This document shows positions 41,340-52,900 of a stretch of DNA of 64,000 nucleotides, in pieces (positions within the stretch are counted from its first letter, which is position 1; the number at the start of each line of letters is the position of its first letter). The notes beneath the pieces were generated by a model. The model ran no database searches, had not been told where the DNA came from, and saw nothing but the letters and a program-made list of their open reading frames with translations. Location of the stretch: NCBI GenBank assembly GCA_946807835.1, contig OX327709.1, forward strand, positions 20,523,501 to 20,587,500. The letters are read 5' to 3'. A program made the position numbers and the translations under genes. This stretch comes from Ailanthus altissimus. Taxonomy: Eukaryota > Streptophyta > Magnoliopsida > Sapindales > Simaroubaceae.

Positions 41340-43357
41340 AATGATAACAATTAATAAAAAGATTAAGACAAAATACATACCAAATATTTTTACTTTCAAT
41401 TATAATAAATGTTATAATTCAAAATTTAATTTATACTTCAATTATGTTAAATGTTATAATTTCACTTCTAATTTTTATTTTAATTACTTAAAATATTATA
41501 AATTCAAATCCAATTTCAATTACGTTAAATGTTATAATTCAAATTTTAATTTCAATTAGATTAAATATTATAATTCAAAAATCAATTTCAATTTTAAATC
41601 TGTTAAATACTATAATTCTAATTTCAATTTAAATTAAATTTTAACTATGTTAAATGTTATAATTGTAATTCCAATTTTAATATTAATTACGTTAAATGTT
41701 ATAATTCTAATTTTAATTTTAATTTTAATTATATTAAATATTATAAGTCCAATTCTAATTTCGATTTCAATATGTAAAATATTGTAATTCCAATTCCAAT
41801 TCTAATTTTAATTTTAATTACGTTATGTGTTATAATTTTAAATTCAATATTAATTTCAATTATATTAAATATTATAATTCTAAAATCTAATTTTAAATTG
41901 AATTTCAACTACATTAAATGTTATAATTACAAATCTAATTCTAAATTTCATTTCAACTACGTTAAATGTTATAAATTAAAATCCAATTTCAATTTTAATT
42001 ATGTAAATGTTATAATTTTAAATCTATTTTAATTTTAATTACGTTAAATATTATAACTCCAAATCTAATTTTAATCTCATTTACGTTAAATGTTATATTC
42101 CAAATCAATTTTCAATTCTAATTATATAAAATGTTATAATTATAAATCTAATTTTAATTTTAATTCCATATACGTTAAATATTATAATTTCAAATGCAAT
42201 TCTATTTGCAATTTTAAGTACGTTAAATATTATAATTCTAATTCTAACTTTAAATTCAATTTCAATTATGTTAAGTACATTAAATGTTACAATTTCAAAT
42301 TCAAATTCAAATTCAATTTTATTAAATTTTGCAATTTCAATCCAATTTTAGTTTCAGTTACTTTAAATGTTATAATTTCAAATTCAATTTCAATTCCAAT
42401 TTTGTTAAAGGTTATAATTCTAATTCTAATTTTAAATTTAATTTCTCTTATGTTAAATATTATAATTCCAAATCCAAATTCAATTTCAAGTACGTTAAAT
42501 GTTATAATTTCAATTTCAATTTTAATTTGGTAAAATAATTTCTATTTCAATTTTAATTATGTTAAATGTTATAATTTCAATTCTAAATTTTATTTCAATT
42601 ACGTTAAATGATACAATTTCAATTTCAAATTCAATTACGTTAAATGTTATAATTTTGATTTTAATTTTAATTTCTATTTCAATTTGAATTATGTTAAATG
42701 TTACAATTCTAATTCCAACTTCAATTATGTTAAAATGTTATAATTTCAATTATATTAAATATTATAATTCTAATTACAATATCAATTTCAATTACGTTAA
42801 ATGCTATAATTTCAATTATAATTTTGATTTCAATTACTTAAGTATTATAATTTTGATTTCAATTATCATTAAATGTTATAATTACAATTTTAATTTTAAT
42901 TTTAATTACATTAAATGTTATTCTAATTTTAATTATGTTAAATGTTATAATTCTAATTCCAATTTTAATTTCATTTACATGTTATAATTTTAAATCTAAT
43001 TTCAATTTTAATTACAATAAAAAATACAATTTTAATTTTAATTATGTTAAATGTTATTATTCCAATTTCAATTCTAATTCTAATTCTAATTTTAATTTTA
43101 ATTACATAAAATATTATAATTCAATTTCAATTTCAATTATGTTAAATATTATAATTCAAATTTCAATTTCAATTATATTAAAGTTATAATTTCAATTCTA
43201 ATTTCAATTTTAATAAATGTTAAATGCTATAATTTCAATTCAAATTTGAATTTTAATTACATAAAATCATATAATCCTAATTTTAATTTTAAATACGTTT
43301 TTAATTTTAATTACGTTAAACATTATAATTCTAATTTCAATTTTAATTAAATGTTAT
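41340..43357 (+). repeat. Degenerate AATTYY hexamer array, forward orientation
   Basis: Runs of AATTTC, AATTCT, AATTTT and AATTCC hexamers are punctuated every 35-60 bases by an ACGTTAAATGTTATAATT-like spacer. It is a hierarchical satellite. It gives long open frames rich in N, F, Y and S that are not genes. Confidence 0.9.
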
Positions 43358-44835
43358 AAGGGATAAGGTCAAATTTACCTTAATATTTTAGGCTAATTTA
43401 TAACTTTGTCCTAGTTAAAGATAAAATACCTAATTTTACCCTAATTCGTTAATTTTTGTTGTCAAATTGGATGAAAATATTAACTTTAATTAACAATTAT
43501 CAGTTTACCTTCATTATTTGTCATTTAACCTTAGACACATAGCCCAATCTCACTCGTTTATTATCATTAAATACATGGTCCAATCTCATTCGTTTATTTA
43601 ATTTAATATAATTTAAAAAGTAATAAATAAATATTTTTTAATAAAGTAAAACGTGTCAAATACTGATTAATTATAAATTACACATGTCATCTTGCAATTG
43701 GTTTATAATTATAATATATATATTTAAAATTAATTAATAAATTTGCCACAGTCGTTGGAAAACGGCCGGCGGCCTTTTTTAGTGACGCTCCGACAATAAA
43801 AATAACAATTTTATGAGTGGAATCACATAGTATATTAAGTGAGAATACTTAATATATTAAGTAGGAATACGTAGTATATTAAGTGAGAACACGTAATATA
43901 TTAAGTAAGAATATGTAGTATATTAAGTAGAAATATTTAGTATATTAAGTGAAAACATTTAGTATACTAAGTGAGAACACATAGTGTATTAAGTGTGAAC
44001 ATTTAATATATTAAATGGAAACACGTAGTATATTAAGTGAGAATATTTAATATATTAAGTGAAAATACGTAGAATGTTATGTGGGAATATTTAGTATGTT
44101 AAATAGGAACACGTAGTATATTAAGTGGGAACATTTAGTATGTTAAGTGAGAATATTTAGTATATTAAGCAGGAATATTTAGTATGTTAAATGGGAATAT
44201 GTAGTATATTAAATAAGAATATTTAGTATATTAAGTAGAAATACGTAGTATGTTTCATAGGAACATTTAGTATGTTAAATGAGAACACGTAATATATTAA
44301 GTGAAAATATTTAGTATATTAAGTGGGAACACGTAGTATGTTAAGTGGAAATATTTAGTATGTTAAGTGAAAACATTTAGTATATTAAATGAAAATATTT
44401 AGTATGTTAAATGGGAATATGTAGTATATTAAATGAGAATATTTATTAAATTAAGTGGGAACATGTAGTATATTAAGTGAGAATATTTATTATATTAAAT
44501 GGGAATGTATGGTATATTAAGTAAAAATATTTAGTATGTTAAGTGGGAACATTTAGTATATTAAGTGGGAATATTTAGTATATTATATGTTCCCACCTAA
44601 TATACTACTTGTTCCCACTTAATGTATTAAATATTCTCACTTAATATACTACGTATTCCTATTTAACATACTAAATATTCTTACTTAATAAATTAAATAT
44701 TTTTACTTAACATACTACATGTTCCCACTTAATATACTAAATGTTCCCATTTAGTATATTACATATTCTCATTATTTGTCAAATTGTATGTTAAGTGAAA
44801 AGCAACATGCAACCGTTAGTGAAAACATAAGCTAA
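43358..44835. mobile_element. AT-rich insertion in the hexamer array
   Basis: Array sequence stops at 43358 (start GGGATAAGGTCAAATTTACC) and resumes near 44835. The first 380 bases are related to 48420-48720 in the same orientation, including CTTAATATTTTAGGC, AGATAAAATACC and a GGAAAACGGCCGG/GACGACGATTAG GC-rich core. The rest is a 22-bp minisatellite. No coding region; the exact ends and class are unsure. Confidence 0.55.
43816..44770. repeat. 22-bp minisatellite with a polarity switch
   Basis: About 35 units of the type GTGGGAATATTTAGTATATTAA run forward to about 44585 (unit shown is a consensus by eye). The sequence then switches to about 8 units of the complement (TTCCCACTTAATATACTA type) to about 44770. 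The switch makes a near-perfect hairpin centred near 44585. Confidence 0.9.
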
Positions 44836-45805
44836 ATGTTATAATTTTAAATTTAATTTCAAATTTAATTATGTTAAATATTTTTAATTCTAATTTTAAT
44901 TTTACTTTCGTTAAATGTTATAATTTTAATTCCAATTTGAAATTCAACTTCAATTACATTAAATATTATAATTTCAATTCTAATTTTTAAATTTAATTTC
45001 AATTACGTTAAATCTTATAATTTCAATTTTAATTTCAAATTCAATTTCACTTATATTAAATGTTATAATTTTAATTCTAATTTTAAATTCAATTTTAATT
45101 ATGTTAAATTTGATAATTTCAATTTTAATTATGTTAAATGTTATAATTCTAATTTCAATTTTAATTTCAATTTGAATTACATTAAATATTATAATTTCAA
45201 TTCTAATTTTAAATTCAATTTCACTTACATTAAATATTATAATTCCAATTCTATTTTTAAATTCAATTTCACTTACGCTAAATGCTTTAATTCTAATTCT
45301 AATTTTAAATGTAAGGTCAATTATATTAAATATTATAAATTTTAAATTTAATTTTAATTACCTTAAATGTTATCATTTTAATTTTAATTTTAAATTAAAT
45401 TTTGATTATGTTAGATGTTATAATTTCAATTCTAATTTTTAATTTTAATTTTAATTACATTAAATCTTATAATTCTAATTTTAATTTTAAATTCAATTTT
45501 AATTATGTTAAGTTTTATCATTTCAAATCTAATTTTAATTTTAGTTATATTAAATATTATAATTTTAATTCCAATTTTAATTACATTAAATGTGATAATT
45601 TTTAATCTAATTTTTAATTCAATTTTACTTACATTAAATGTTATAATTTTAACTTCATTTTTAAATTCAATTTCATTTAAGTTAAATGTTATAATTTTAA
45701 ATCTAATTCTAACTTTATTTCGATTACATTAAATTTCATAATTGCAATTTTAATTATATTACATTTTATAATTTCAATTCTAATTCTAATTTTAGTTATA
45801 TTAAA
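44836..45805 (+). repeat. Hexamer array, forward orientation, second part
   Basis: Continuation of the 41340-43357 array after the insertion, with the same AATTYY hexamers and TTAAATGTTATAATT spacers. Confidence 0.9.
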
Positions 45806-46085
45806 CCATGACGGTGGAAGGAGGCCCAACCCAATAGGGATAGCACCCCTACCCTACCCTACCCCCCTGCTTCAAGCGCACCTCTGTATTGACTGAATCA
45901 CTTTAAAAGTCTAGTCAGTGGAACTTGTGAACCATGCGAGCTGGTTAGATGTTTGGGGTAGAGGGCTCGTAGTACCCTCTTCTCTTGATCCAGCATTTTC
46001 TTCACTTCGTTGAAACAATTGTAGCAGCTAGGCACCTATTGATTTTGCACCTTCTAACAAGAGTTAAGAATTCTCGTCACGCTTT
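45806..46085. other. GC-rich unique core inside the hexamer arrays
   Basis: About 280 bases of non-repeat, GC-richer sequence sit between two hexamer arrays. It includes CCCTACCCTACCCTACCCCC at about 45851-45869. On the minus strand, an AG acceptor-like site precedes a 45-codon open frame (46035 to a TGA at 45898-45900) with gene-like composition (CYNCFNEVKKML, then EKRVLRALYP). It may be a host gene fragment captured by the foldback element. No family recognised. Confidence 0.4.
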
Positions 46086-46104
46086 TTACTTTACTATGTT
46101 ACTA

Positions 46105-46280
46105 TGTTATGTTAAAATTAAAATTGTAGTATTTAACATAATTGAAATTTGAATTATAATATTTAACGTAATTGAAATTAGATTTGAAATTTTAATATTT
46201 TACGTAATTAAAATTGAAATTATAACATTTAACATAATTGAAATATAAATTAGATTTGAAATTATAACATTTAATTTAAT
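46105..46280 (-). repeat. Hexamer array, reverse orientation, short part
   Basis: The repeat unit is now complementary: AATTGAAATTGAAATTATAAC with TTTAACGTAATT spacers. It leads straight into the right TIR of the foldback element. Confidence 0.88.
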
Positions 46281-46589
46281 TAAAATTAAAACTTTTTAGT
46301 ATGTATTTTTTATTAGTCATTATCATTAGAATAATATTTAATTTATGTTTATATATTTTTATATAAAATATGTTTTATTTATCAAAAAAATTATAATAAC
46401 ATTATTTTCTTTTTTTTTTAAATTTTTGTAAACTTAATTGATTCAAAATTTATAATTGTAATTTTATATATTAATTTTATTAATAGAGTGGCCTTTTATG
46501 ATAAAAGTTAAAATAATCGGCAATATCTAATATGGCTAGTCATCTTAGCTAACGTTAGCTGGCTGTATGGTACAACTGACTGTACTGTA

Positions 46590-46850
46590 GTTAATCTCAT
46601 GTTTAGGACACCTATAAAATAATATCCCCTTATATCATGTAACATATTTTCACTTTTTACATCAACAACTTGTTATATATTATATCTCACTTAATGTAGG
46701 ATGTGTTCTCACTTTTGCACTTCTCATCCACAAATATAAAAGGATGTCTCACTTATTTATAAATTGCAAGTTTACATTTAACTTCACAAAAAATATAATA
46801 TGATATAAAGGAATGATATTTTATAGATGTCTTAAATAACCATGGTTAAC
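46590..46850. mobile_element. Small inverted-repeat element (MITE-like)
   Basis: The left end GTTAATCTCATGTTTAGGAC pairs with the complement of the right end (GTTAACCATGGTTATTTAAG), continuing through CTATAAAAT and CTTTATATCAT for about 60 bases. It is about 260 bp, non-coding, and abuts the TIR of the larger foldback. Confidence 0.55.
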
Positions 46851-47390
46851 ATAAAAAATCTTGCCAGTGGCGCCACCGAAAGATGCCATGTTGTATTTAA
46901 ATTCAAAATTTTATATTTAATCTTTAATTTTTTATTAAATTTTTTTAACTTCATAGTTAAAATAGTAATTATTATTTTATGTTAATGAATAATTAATATT
47001 CAATTAAATACTTTTTATTAAAATTATAAATAAAATTTAAATTACATTAAATTTAAAAATATATAACAAAATATTTTAATTAAGCTAAATTAAAATTTTT
47101 GGGTTGGTTTTAACTTTCCTTTTTTTTTTTTGGTGTTCTTATATTTTGAAATTTTTTAATTTTTAAGGCATTTATTAAACTATCTTAACATTCCAAATTT
47201 TAATTTCAAAATGATATAAAAAATTCAAAATTTCACTTTCTAAAATAAATAATTCACAAACAAATTTCTAATTTTCAAGAATATATTTATAATTTTTAAT
47301 TGCTGATTTGTTGCAAAATATATATAACAAGTCCAAAATATATTTTTAACTTCCGATTTTAGATTTGTTGAAATCTAAATTGAAATTCTA
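46851..47390. other. AT-rich spacer
   Basis: No gene. A short GC-rich word CCAGTGGCGCCACCG lies at 46865-46879. Otherwise simple AT-rich sequence leading into the next hexamer array. Confidence 0.5.
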
Positions 47391-48415
47391 ATTATAAAAT
47401 TTAATTTAAAATTAAAATTAAAATTATAACATTTAACGTAATTAAAATTTAAATCAGAAATGGAACTAAAATTATAACATTTATATACTTGAAATTGAAA
47501 GTAGATTTGGAATTACAACATTTAATGTAAATGAAATTAAAATTGTAATTATAATATTTAGCGTAATTGAAATTAAAATTAGACTTGAATTTATTATATT
47601 TAACGTAATTGAAATTTAAATTAGAATTGGAATTGGAATTGGAATTATAACATTTAACGTAATTAAAGTTGAAATTGAAATTAGAATTTGAATTATAATA
47701 TTTAACGTAATTGAAGTTGAAATTGAAATTATAACGTTTAACGTAATTGAAATTAAAATTGAAAAAAGAATTGTAATTATTACATTTAACGTATTTGAAA
47801 TTGAAATTAGAATTATAATATTTTATGTAATTAAAATTAGAAGTCGAATTCGAATTATAACATTTAACATAACAGAAATTGAATTTGAAATTATAACTTT
47901 AAAGTAATTAAAATTGAAATTGGAATTACAATTATAACATTGAATGTCAGTGAAATCGAAATTAGAATTGGAATTAGAATTAGAATTATAATATTTAAGG
48001 TACTTGAAATCGAAATTTTAATTGGAATTATAACGTTTTATATAATTGAAATTGAAATTGGGTTTGAAATATTAATATTTAATATAATTAACATTGATAA
48101 ATGAACTATAATAATTAACATAATTAAAATTAAAATTAAAATTAAAATTTAACATTTAAATTAATTGAAATTAAAATTGTAATATTTAACGTAATTGAAA
48201 TTGAAATTGGAATTGGAATTATATCATTTAACGTATTTGAAATCAAAATTAAAATTAAAATTATAACATTTGATGTAATTAAAATCAAAATTAAAATTAA
48301 ATTTGGTATTAAAATTATTTAATCTAATTAAAATTAAAATTGTAATTAAAATTATAACATTTAACGTAATTGAAATTATAATTGAAATATGAATTATAAG
48401 ATTTAAGAGATAACA
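47391..48415 (-). repeat. Hexamer array, reverse orientation
   Basis: AATTGAAATTRRAATTATAAC units with CATTTAACGTAATT spacers: the same satellite as 41340-45805 but on the other strand. Confidence 0.9.
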
Positions 48416-49400
48416 ATAAATTTATCATAATATTTTAAGCATAAATACAACTTTACCCCAATTAGATATAAAATATCCAATTTTGTATAATCTGTTAACT
48501 TTTACCGTTAATTTTAATGGTGGAAAAATAAAAAATAATTTAACTACAGAATTAAATTAAAATTTGGAACATGGCACAAATAACACATGTTATTGTATAA
48601 TTGGTAATATTTTTACAAAAAATTAAATTAAACGATAAATCATTAAAAAAAAGAATATGTAACTGTCACCGAAGACGACGATTAGCCGTCATTTTTCGGC
48701 ATGTCTTCGCCATCAAAATGATCGTATTTTACACTATTATAGTCTATTTTTCTTATCTACATAATGGTGTTGTCATTTTTAACAAAAAAGATAGTTAAAT
48801 GTGGTGGTGAGAGGTGGCGGCCTTCGTCACTCACTATCAAATGATGGGGCGATGACTTGCATCGCTCCCACCTACTTAGGGGTCATGGCGTAGGCATGGG
48901 TAACTAGTCTAATACGAAGTTCTATTCTTTTCTAAGAAATTCAATCTGAAGCTTCAAATTGAAGGGGAACTCTTACACTACACTCAATGAGCGAGTTCTT
49001 CTTCGCCGCTAACAATGAACAGAGCAAAGAGAAAACAAGAGCAAGAACAACTTCTTCTTCTTCTTCTTCTTTTTTTGTTTACAGATTAACCAATTTGAGA
49101 AAGTGGGGTGGTGTAGTCACCGCCCCATAGTTTGAAGAACAGAGGGGTGTTGCCACCCCTCATCACTGCATTTGGCCTATTTTATATATAAAAAAAAAAG
49201 ACCCACCATTGTGTAGACCAAGGAAAAAGAAGTTCAATGATGTAACTTTTGATATTTTTTATCGTCAGAGTATCGCCGAAAAATGGTATTTGGTCGCTGT
49301 TTTCGGTGACAGTCACATATTATTTTTTTAATTTTTTATTATTTAATTTAATTTATTTTTAAAAATATCTTTAAAAAATATAAACCAATTATATACAATA
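48416..49400. mobile_element. Insertion related to 43358-43800 and to the 6115 foldback
   Basis: Starts AGAGATAACAATAAATTTATC. The GC-rich words TCATTTTTCGGCATG (48689) and CGCCGAAAAATGG (49273) match the core of the element at 6115-7350. Between them lies GC-richer sequence with GGTGGCGGCC and a CTT microsatellite at 49051-49071. No intact gene. It looks like a member of the same non-autonomous family with unclear ends. Confidence 0.5.
49051..49071. repeat. (CTT)n microsatellite
   Basis: About seven CTT units followed by a T run. Confidence 0.93.
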
Positions 49401-50690
49401 TCAAATTGAAATTGGATTTGAAATTATAATATTTAACGAAATTGAAATTCGAATTATAAGATTTAATGTCATTAAAATAGAAATTAAAATTAAAATTATA
49501 GCATTTAAGGTTATTGAAATTAAAATTAAAATTGGAAATAAAATTATAATATTTAACATTATTGAAATTAAAATTAAAATTATTAATTATAACATTTAGC
49601 GTAATTGAAATTGAGTTTAAAATTAGAATTAAAATTATAACGTTTAACATAATTGAAACTGAAATTGAAATTAAAATTATAATGTTTAATGTAATTAAAA
49701 TTAAAATTGAAATTAGAATTATAATATTTAACGTATTTAAACTGAAATTGAAATTATATCATTTTATGTCATTACAATTAGAATTGGAATTTAAATTATA
49801 ATATTTAACATTTAATTAAAATTTAAATTTAAATTAAAAATAGAAATAGAATTATAATTTTAATCGTAATTTAAATTGAAATTTGAATTATAATATTTAA
49901 AGTAAATGAAATTGAAATTAGAATTAGAATATTTTATGTAATTAAAATTAGAATTAGAATTGAAATTAGAATTATAATATTTAATATAAGCGAAATTGGA
50001 ATTGTACCTTTTAATGTAAATGAAATTAAAATTGGATTTAAAATTATAATATTTAATGTAAATGAACTCGACATGAAATTAGAATTATAATATTTAATGT
50101 AATTAAAATTAAAATTAAAATTATAACATTTAATGTAATTGAAATTGACATTGAAATTATAATTATAACATTTAATGTAATTGAAATCGGAATTAGAATT
50201 GAAATTATAACATTTAACGTAATTAAAATCGAAATTAGTATGGAAATTATAATATTTAATGTAATTAAAATTAAAATTATAACATTTTAACATAATTGAA
50301 ATTGTAATCGGAATGGTAACATTTAACATAATTCAAATTAAAATTGAAATTATAATATTTAACGTAATTGAAATTGAAATTGTATCATTTAACGTAATTG
50401 AAATCAAATTTAGAATTGAATGATAATATTTAATGTAATTAAAATTAAAATTAAAATTAGATTTGAAATTAAAATTATTTAACCTAATTAAAATAAAATT
50501 ATAATTATAATATTTAACGTAATTAAAATTAAAATTAAAATCAAAATTATAAGATTTAATATAATTAAAATTAAAATTAGAATCAGAATCAAAATTATAA
50601 GATTTAATATTATTAATATTAAAATTAGAATCAGAATCAAATTTAATATTATTAAAATTAAAATTACAATATATAATATAATATATCATC
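49401..50690 (-). repeat. Hexamer array, reverse orientation, second part
   Basis: It resumes the 47391-48415 array after the insertion and ends near 50690 in AT-rich sequence. Confidence 0.9.
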
Positions 50691-50844
50691 TTTAGTTTTT
50701 TAATATCATAAAGGAGAATTTAGTTAATTATTTAAAATTTAAAAGGTGTGTTTATTTAATTAAACATTAAGAGAAATTTTAATATTTTTTAATTTACTTA
50801 TTATTTAAATATATATCATCAAATCTCAATTATTAGGTTAATCC

Positions 50845-51060
50845 AATAATTGAGACAACCAATTATATGATACAGCCAGTTGTATAAGAGGTGTGACCAT
50901 TTTTTATAAGAGAAAAAAAATTGAAATAGGCCATACCCTTTAAAAAAAAATGGGCTATTAAATTTGTAAAGTCTGCGTAACCATTTTTTATAAGAGAAAA
51001 TAAGTTGCAATGGGCCATACCCTTTAAAAAAAAAAATCGGCTATTAAATTTTTAAAGTCC
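50845..51060. repeat. Terminal motif and short tandem duplication
   Basis: The complement of about 50865-50894 (CAACTGGCTGTATCATATAA) matches the left TIR motif at 41100, so this may be another end of the same foldback family. Just after it a unit of about 90 bp (CCATTTTTTATAAGAGAAAA, then GGCCATACCCTTTAAAAAAA, then GGCTATTAAATTT) occurs twice, at 50897 and 50981. Confidence 0.65.
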
Positions 51061-51319
51061 AAAAGAAAACAAAGAAATTAAAGCCAATTTGCCTAGAGTC
51101 CAAATTAAGTCTTATTTCTCTTTAAATTACCATGAAACGAAAACAGAATGAAAAACAAAAAGCAAAATTTTGGCTTTCGAGGAGCTGTCACTACCGAGAA
51201 GAAAATTGTAAGCATGTTAACATGCTCATCGCCATTTGTCATTCAAGTTCTTTATTTTATACTTAATTAATACGACGATGTGTTAAAAATGATTTGAAAA
51301 TCTTTCTAATTAAAAGAAA

Positions 51320-52008
51320 GATAAATATCTTTGAGATATGATTTAATTATATTAATATTTATAAATTTAAAAAATTAATATTTAATTTTTTATTATAAAA
51401 TATATACAAATGTCTAATTATTAAGAATATTTTGTTAAATTAAATATATTTTATGTCAATCAATGTTAAATAATTATTTTGCCCTTTACACGAAATACAA
51501 AATTTTTATTTTACCCTTTACATGAAATACGAAACTTTAACTTGCGTAAATTTTAAAATTTTGACATTTAAATATAATAAAAAATAAATTAAAATAATAA
51601 TAAAAAATTAAAAAACAAAATTTTTAAAAAATTCAAACAGCCATTTTGGCCACTTGAATCGGGCAACCAAATGGTCATTGGAACAGGCGGTCATTTGGCT
51701 ACTACACCAAGTGACCGTTTTGCCGCCTAAACCAGGCGACCATTTGCCCACCGATCTAGTCAACTATTTTGGCTGGCTGTATTTTTTAATTTTATTATAA
51801 TTATATTTTATTATTTTTTAAATTTAAATATTTAAAATGTGAAAAGACAAAATTACCTTTAGATCTGTTAATTTTGACGATAGATCACTGATGATTAGGC
51901 GTTTATATATATTTTGCAAAATAATTTGGATAATAATGTCGATTTTTTAAGTTTGTGGATATTGTTGTAATTAGGTCATATTTCAAAGGTATTGATGATA
52001 ATACTCTT
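51320..52008. mobile_element. Foldback MITE-like element
   Basis: The left end (CTTTGAGATATGATTTAATTA) and the complement of the right end (CTTTGAAATATGACCTAATTA) pair and continue for over 100 bases. The core (51640-51780) has five or six short GGCNACCATTTGG-like words in both orientations. Non-coding. Confidence 0.65.
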
Positions 52009-52900
52009 AGAGAGAAATTTAAGTGCTTGAGGTTTTAAAAAGAGAAAATTAGTGTAAAAGAGTGTATTGGAGGTTTTGGAGCAAAATTTACTTATCAAAT
52101 TAAATGATTTAACCATATATATTTGTTGGGAGGTTAGATTTCATAAAAGGAGAGGAGGATTTAAGCTTTGGGAAATCCTAACCTTTTAATTTGAGCTTAA
52201 ATTTTAATTTTATTGTATTATTAGGCTAATTAATTATTTATATTCATTTTAGGTCTTAGGAGGTCAACATGACAATTTAGGCATTAAGATGCAGAACTTG
52301 CATCGACTTCACAAGTTGGTACAGTACCATTTTGCTCAATAAATTTTTGTTTAGAATTAGCAATTTGAATATTAATTTCTATTTGAATTGGTAATTGTAT
52401 ATTTCTCTTAATTAAGAGAGTTTTCGTATGTGACGTATTTCAGAAATACATTTTTTATTAGTGGCACTTTTATAAGTGAGATTTATATTTATAAGTTTTT
52501 ATTTTATTTCCTATATGAATCATTTAATTTATTTCAGTAATTATTTTACGAAAGTGCATGGAAGCATTTTAAATTTGTTTTATAGAAAATAGATATATTT
52601 TCTTAATAATTAGTTATATTGAACTATATCACATTATATTTAAATGTTTGTTTTATGTTATATAAAAAACATATAAATTATTGTTTCGACTCTCAAAATA
52701 TTTGTAGTTGAGATTATATGAAATTTTATATTAGTAGAAATGAGTTTAAATTGTTTATGCATTAAAAAGGTATTAAATATGAGATAATAATATTCTATGA
52801 GATAATGTTTTATTTGATTTGAAAAAGTTAGAGTCGCCTTAGATTTACTTTTGATGATGATATTCCTATCTTAGATCATTTAGGTATCGCAACTAATTTA
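52009..52900. other. Spacer, no gene recognised
   Basis: AT-rich sequence, partly less AT-rich at 52140-52330. No domain or splice pattern could be supported. Confidence 0.45.

Larger units (their letters stand above)
41085..46589. mobile_element. Long-TIR foldback element filled with hexamer repeats
   Basis: The left end (41085-41400) matches the complement of 46280-46589 in detail: CAACTGATTGTGCCATACA against CAGTCAGTTGTACCATACA, then GATCGGCTATTG against GATATTGCCGATTA, TCATAAAA, and ACATATTTTATATAAAAAT. Hundreds of paired bases make this a foldback element of about 5.5 kb, Mutator-like by TIR length. The interior is AATTYY-hexamer array, an inserted AT-rich element, and a GC-rich core at 45806-46085. 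No transposase seen. Confidence 0.65.

Noticed and set aside
43816..44770. Regular 22-bp repeats reminiscent of a CRISPR array
   Set aside because: The units are head to tail without unique spacers, the genome is a plant, and there are no cas genes. It is a minisatellite.
41341..45732. Series of plus-strand frames rich in N, F, Y, S and K
   Set aside because: They are translations of the AATTYY hexamer array. The hexamers lack stops in some frames, so open frames are expected without selection.
49348..50689. Minus-strand frames with the same N/F/Y-rich composition
   Set aside because: Same satellite on the opposite strand; no start context, domain or conserved length.
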